A DNA stretch of 64,000 bases. Origin: DATFVJ01 sp963727015 (lineage in GTDB: Bacteria > Actinomycetota > Actinomycetes > Streptosporangiales > Streptosporangiaceae). The notes beneath the pieces were generated by a model that saw only the letters and a list, made by a program, of their open reading frames with translations, had not been told where the DNA came from and searched no databases. Position numbers and translations under genes: made by a program. Of this stretch, positions 62,485 to 64,000 are shown one piece after another (the first letter of the stretch is position 1; each line of letters opens with the position of its first letter). The DNA lies in the NCBI GenBank assembly GCA_963727015.1, contig CAVSEV010000013.1:558001-622000 (forward strand), written 5' to 3'.

Positions 62485-63303
62485 ATGGAACTCGGACTTC
62501 CCATCTGCAGCACCTGCGGCGTTCAGTACGGCGGCCCGCGTCCGGACTGCCCGATCTGCCTGGACGAGCGCCAGTACGTCGGCTGGGACGGGCAGCAATG
62601 GACCACGCTCGGCGAGCTTCAGGCCGCCGGTCACCGCGGCCTGATTCAGGAGGAAGGTCCCGGCGTGGCAGGCATCGGCGCCACCCCGCCGACCGCCATC
62701 GGCCAGCGCGCCCTGCTGCTGCGCAGCCCCGGCGGTAACGTGCTGTGGGACATGATCACTTATGTCGACGACGACCTGCTCGCACGGGTGCGTGAACTGG
62801 GCGGGGTCACCGCGATCGCCGTCAGCCACCCGCATTTCTACGGCTCGATGATTGAGTGGGCGCACGCGTTTGACGCTCCCGTCTACATCCACCACAAGGA
62901 TCGCGCGTGGCTGCCGCGGCCCGACGACGCGGTCGTCTTCTGGGACGGCGACGCCCGCGAGATCGGCGACGGCCTGACCCTGGTCAATGCCGGGGTCCAC
63001 TTCGACGGCGGGCAGGTATTGCACTGGGCCGGCCCGCCTGGCGGGGCCGGCGCCCTGTTCTCCGGCGACATCTTCACGGTGGCCGCCGACCGCCGCTGGG
63101 TCAGCTTCATGTACAGCTACCCCAATCACATCCCTGAACGCCCGCGCACAATCCGCCGCGCACTCGCGCTGATCGAACCGCTGCAGTTCGACCGCGTCTA
63201 CGGCGCCTGGTGGCACCGCATCGTGCACGCCGACGGCGCCGCAGCGATACAGCGATCCGCGCAGCGTTACTTCAGCTTCGCGCTCGACGACGACCGGTCA
63301 TGA
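62485..63303 (+). CDS. MBL-fold metallo-hydrolase with N-terminal zinc-ribbon
   Basis: A 272-residue protein. The N-terminus has two CXXC pairs (CSTCGVQYGGPRPDCPIC) that should bind zinc; the rest is metallo-beta-lactamase-like. The signature HxHxDH is modified: ITYVDDDLL and AVSHPHFYGSM keep only two His, and a later site is LFSGDIFTV. Some metal ligands are replaced, so activity is uncertain. It sits downstream of MITE relic D, divergent from the acetyltransferase. Confidence 0.8.
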   Translation: MELGLPICSTCGVQYGGPRPDCPICLDERQYVGWDGQQWTTLGELQAAGHRGLIQEEGPGVAGIGATPPTAIGQRALLLRSPGGNVLWDMITYVDDDLLARVRELGGVTAIAVSHPHFYGSMIEWAHAFDAPVYIHHKDRAWLPRPDDAVVFWDGDAREIGDGLTLVNAGVHFDGGQVLHWAGPPGGAGALFSGDIFTVAADRRWVSFMYSYPNHIPERPRTIRRALALIEPLQFDRVYGAWWHRIVHADGAAAIQRSAQRYFSFALDDDRS

Positions 63304-63558
63304 CCGGGGGTCAAGGGGTGTCGCCGGTTCATCCGGCCATCCCGACGCAGGTCAGAGGGCTTGATCCACAATCCTGGGTCACTTTGGGGACCACGTCGTC
63401 TTCTCGCGCTGTCCTGGCGCATCTACAGCCGTTCATTAGGGTAATGACGGCCGATGCCGGAATTCCGGACGGCGGGGCGATCCTGCCGGAGACGATTCCT
63501 CTGTCACAGTGATCCCGTAGCATGCCTCGTGCACTCGGCGGATGGCTATCCTGAGACC

Positions 63559-63783
63559 ATGCCCGAGCTGCCGCGTACCCTGACTGCCGCATTGCACCAG
63601 GAAGAAGACTGGTATATCGCGCAGTGCCTGGAGGTAGACGTCGCCAGCCAGGGCCACACTATCGACGAGGCACTGGCGAATCTCGCTGCGGCGGTCGAGC
63701 TGTACCTGGAGGAAGTGGACGACCCGGCCGGGCACGTCACGGCTACGCCGCTGGTGACCTCCTTCCAGTTGCCCGCCGCGTGA
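63559..63783 (+). CDS. hicB: HicB family antitoxin
   Basis: A 74-residue short HicB: LTAALHQEEDWYIAQCLEVDVASQGHTIDEALANLAAAVELYLEE (in parts) is the HicB partial RNase-H fold. There is no C-terminal DNA-binding domain, so autoregulation may need the complex or another protein. GAGAC precedes ATG 63559. It overlaps hicA by GTGA, the antitoxin-first order found in many hicBA loci. Confidence 0.92.
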   Translation: MPELPRTLTAALHQEEDWYIAQCLEVDVASQGHTIDEALANLAAAVELYLEEVDDPAGHVTATPLVTSFQLPAA

Positions 63784-64000
63784 GCCCCGCGCTTTCTGAT
63801 CTGCCGGTTAGGAAGGTCATCAGGGCGCTGGAGTCGGTCGGCTTCTCTTATGTGCGAACCAGGGGCAGCCACGCTGTGTACCGGAATCGGGACGGGCGGG
63901 CGGTCGTCGTCCCGCAGTATGGCGTCGTGAAGCGCGGGACGCTGGCGTCGATACTTCGGCAGGCGGGCCTGACTCCCGGCGAGTTCCTCAAGCTCCTTAA
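63780..64000 (+). CDS. hicA: HicA family toxin, truncated by the window end
   Basis: Small mRNA interferase of the double-stranded-RNA-binding fold. From GTG 63780 the frame reads LSDLPVRKVIRALESVGFSY and VRTRGSHAVYRNRDGRAVVV, with the catalytic His in GSHAVYR, and PQYGVVKRGTLASILRQAGL, TPGEFLKLL at the window edge. 73 codons are present and no stop is reached; only a few residues are likely missing. Confidence 0.92.
   Translation, partial: MSPALSDLPVRKVIRALESVGFSYVRTRGSHAVYRNRDGRAVVVPQYGVVKRGTLASILRQAGLTPGEFLKLL

Noticed and set aside
1..64000. tRNA, rRNA or known riboswitches
   Set aside because: I scanned gaps for T-loop (GGTTCGA-type) and conserved riboswitch cores and saw none convincing; a covariance-model search would be needed to exclude them.

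Overview
The window is roughly 70% GC by eye, rich in GTG starts and overlapping ATGA/GTGA gene junctions, and carries several actinobacterial signatures: an ndgR-leuCD cluster, a CofC/FbiD coenzyme F420 enzyme, three conservon-type operons (sensor kinase, roadblock, DUF742, Ras-like GTPase), a CtpI-type giant P-type ATPase and a wax ester synthase/DGAT. It is chromosomal DNA of a soil-type actinomycete, probably of the Streptosporangiales/Streptomyces breadth; genus cannot be fixed from the sequence alone.

Layout. 1-8.9 kb is a conserved core: Lrp ligand-binding protein, DUF3515 lipoprotein (frameshifted), cofC, a PlsC-like acyltransferase, gpsA, ddl, a small cold-shock-like protein, HU, leuD, leuC and the divergent regulator ndgR. 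9.1-12.2 kb encodes a three-subunit proton-translocating transhydrogenase (pntAA-pntAB-pntB), convergent with a ferritin-like/VIT1 metal transporter. 13.9-28.0 kb holds two complete conservons in tandem, a CbiX-like chelatase, and a third conservon reduced to kinase plus roadblock protein. 28.3-36.6 kb has a GH15 glucosidase/trehalase, the giant P-type ATPase and a divergent membrane protein with a basic octapeptide-repeat tail. 37.2-41.3 kb has an MFS transporter, a cyclase-family hydrolase, ornithine carbamoyltransferase and a small membrane protein. 41.8-47.1 kb is a respiratory/redox operon: cydA-cydB-zwf-like-ndh. 47.1-52.2 kb has small stress-type membrane proteins, a K+ channel, a PTH2-type peptidyl-tRNA hydrolase and a LURP-one gene fused by a deletion to a hydrolase remnant. 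52.4-64.0 kb has a CoA-transferase, a DrrAB-like ABC exporter, WS/DGAT, small enzymes, an unrecognised two-gene pair, an acetyltransferase, an MBL-fold hydrolase and a HicBA toxin-antitoxin pair cut by the window end.

Three things stand out. First, a small family of MITE-like elements with terminal inverted repeats close to AGGGCGTGTCCCGTAGATCT sits at gene 3' ends; in several cases its first bases supply the TAG stop codon and its hairpins occupy convergent intergenic gaps. Second, minisatellite repeats are abundant, both in intergenic DNA and in-frame in protein tails, especially in the conservon kinases. Third, at least seven genes are broken by single-base indels, often in homopolymers or repeats. 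This is either unusual decay or, more likely for many of them, assembly error, and anyone using the protein predictions should correct for it.
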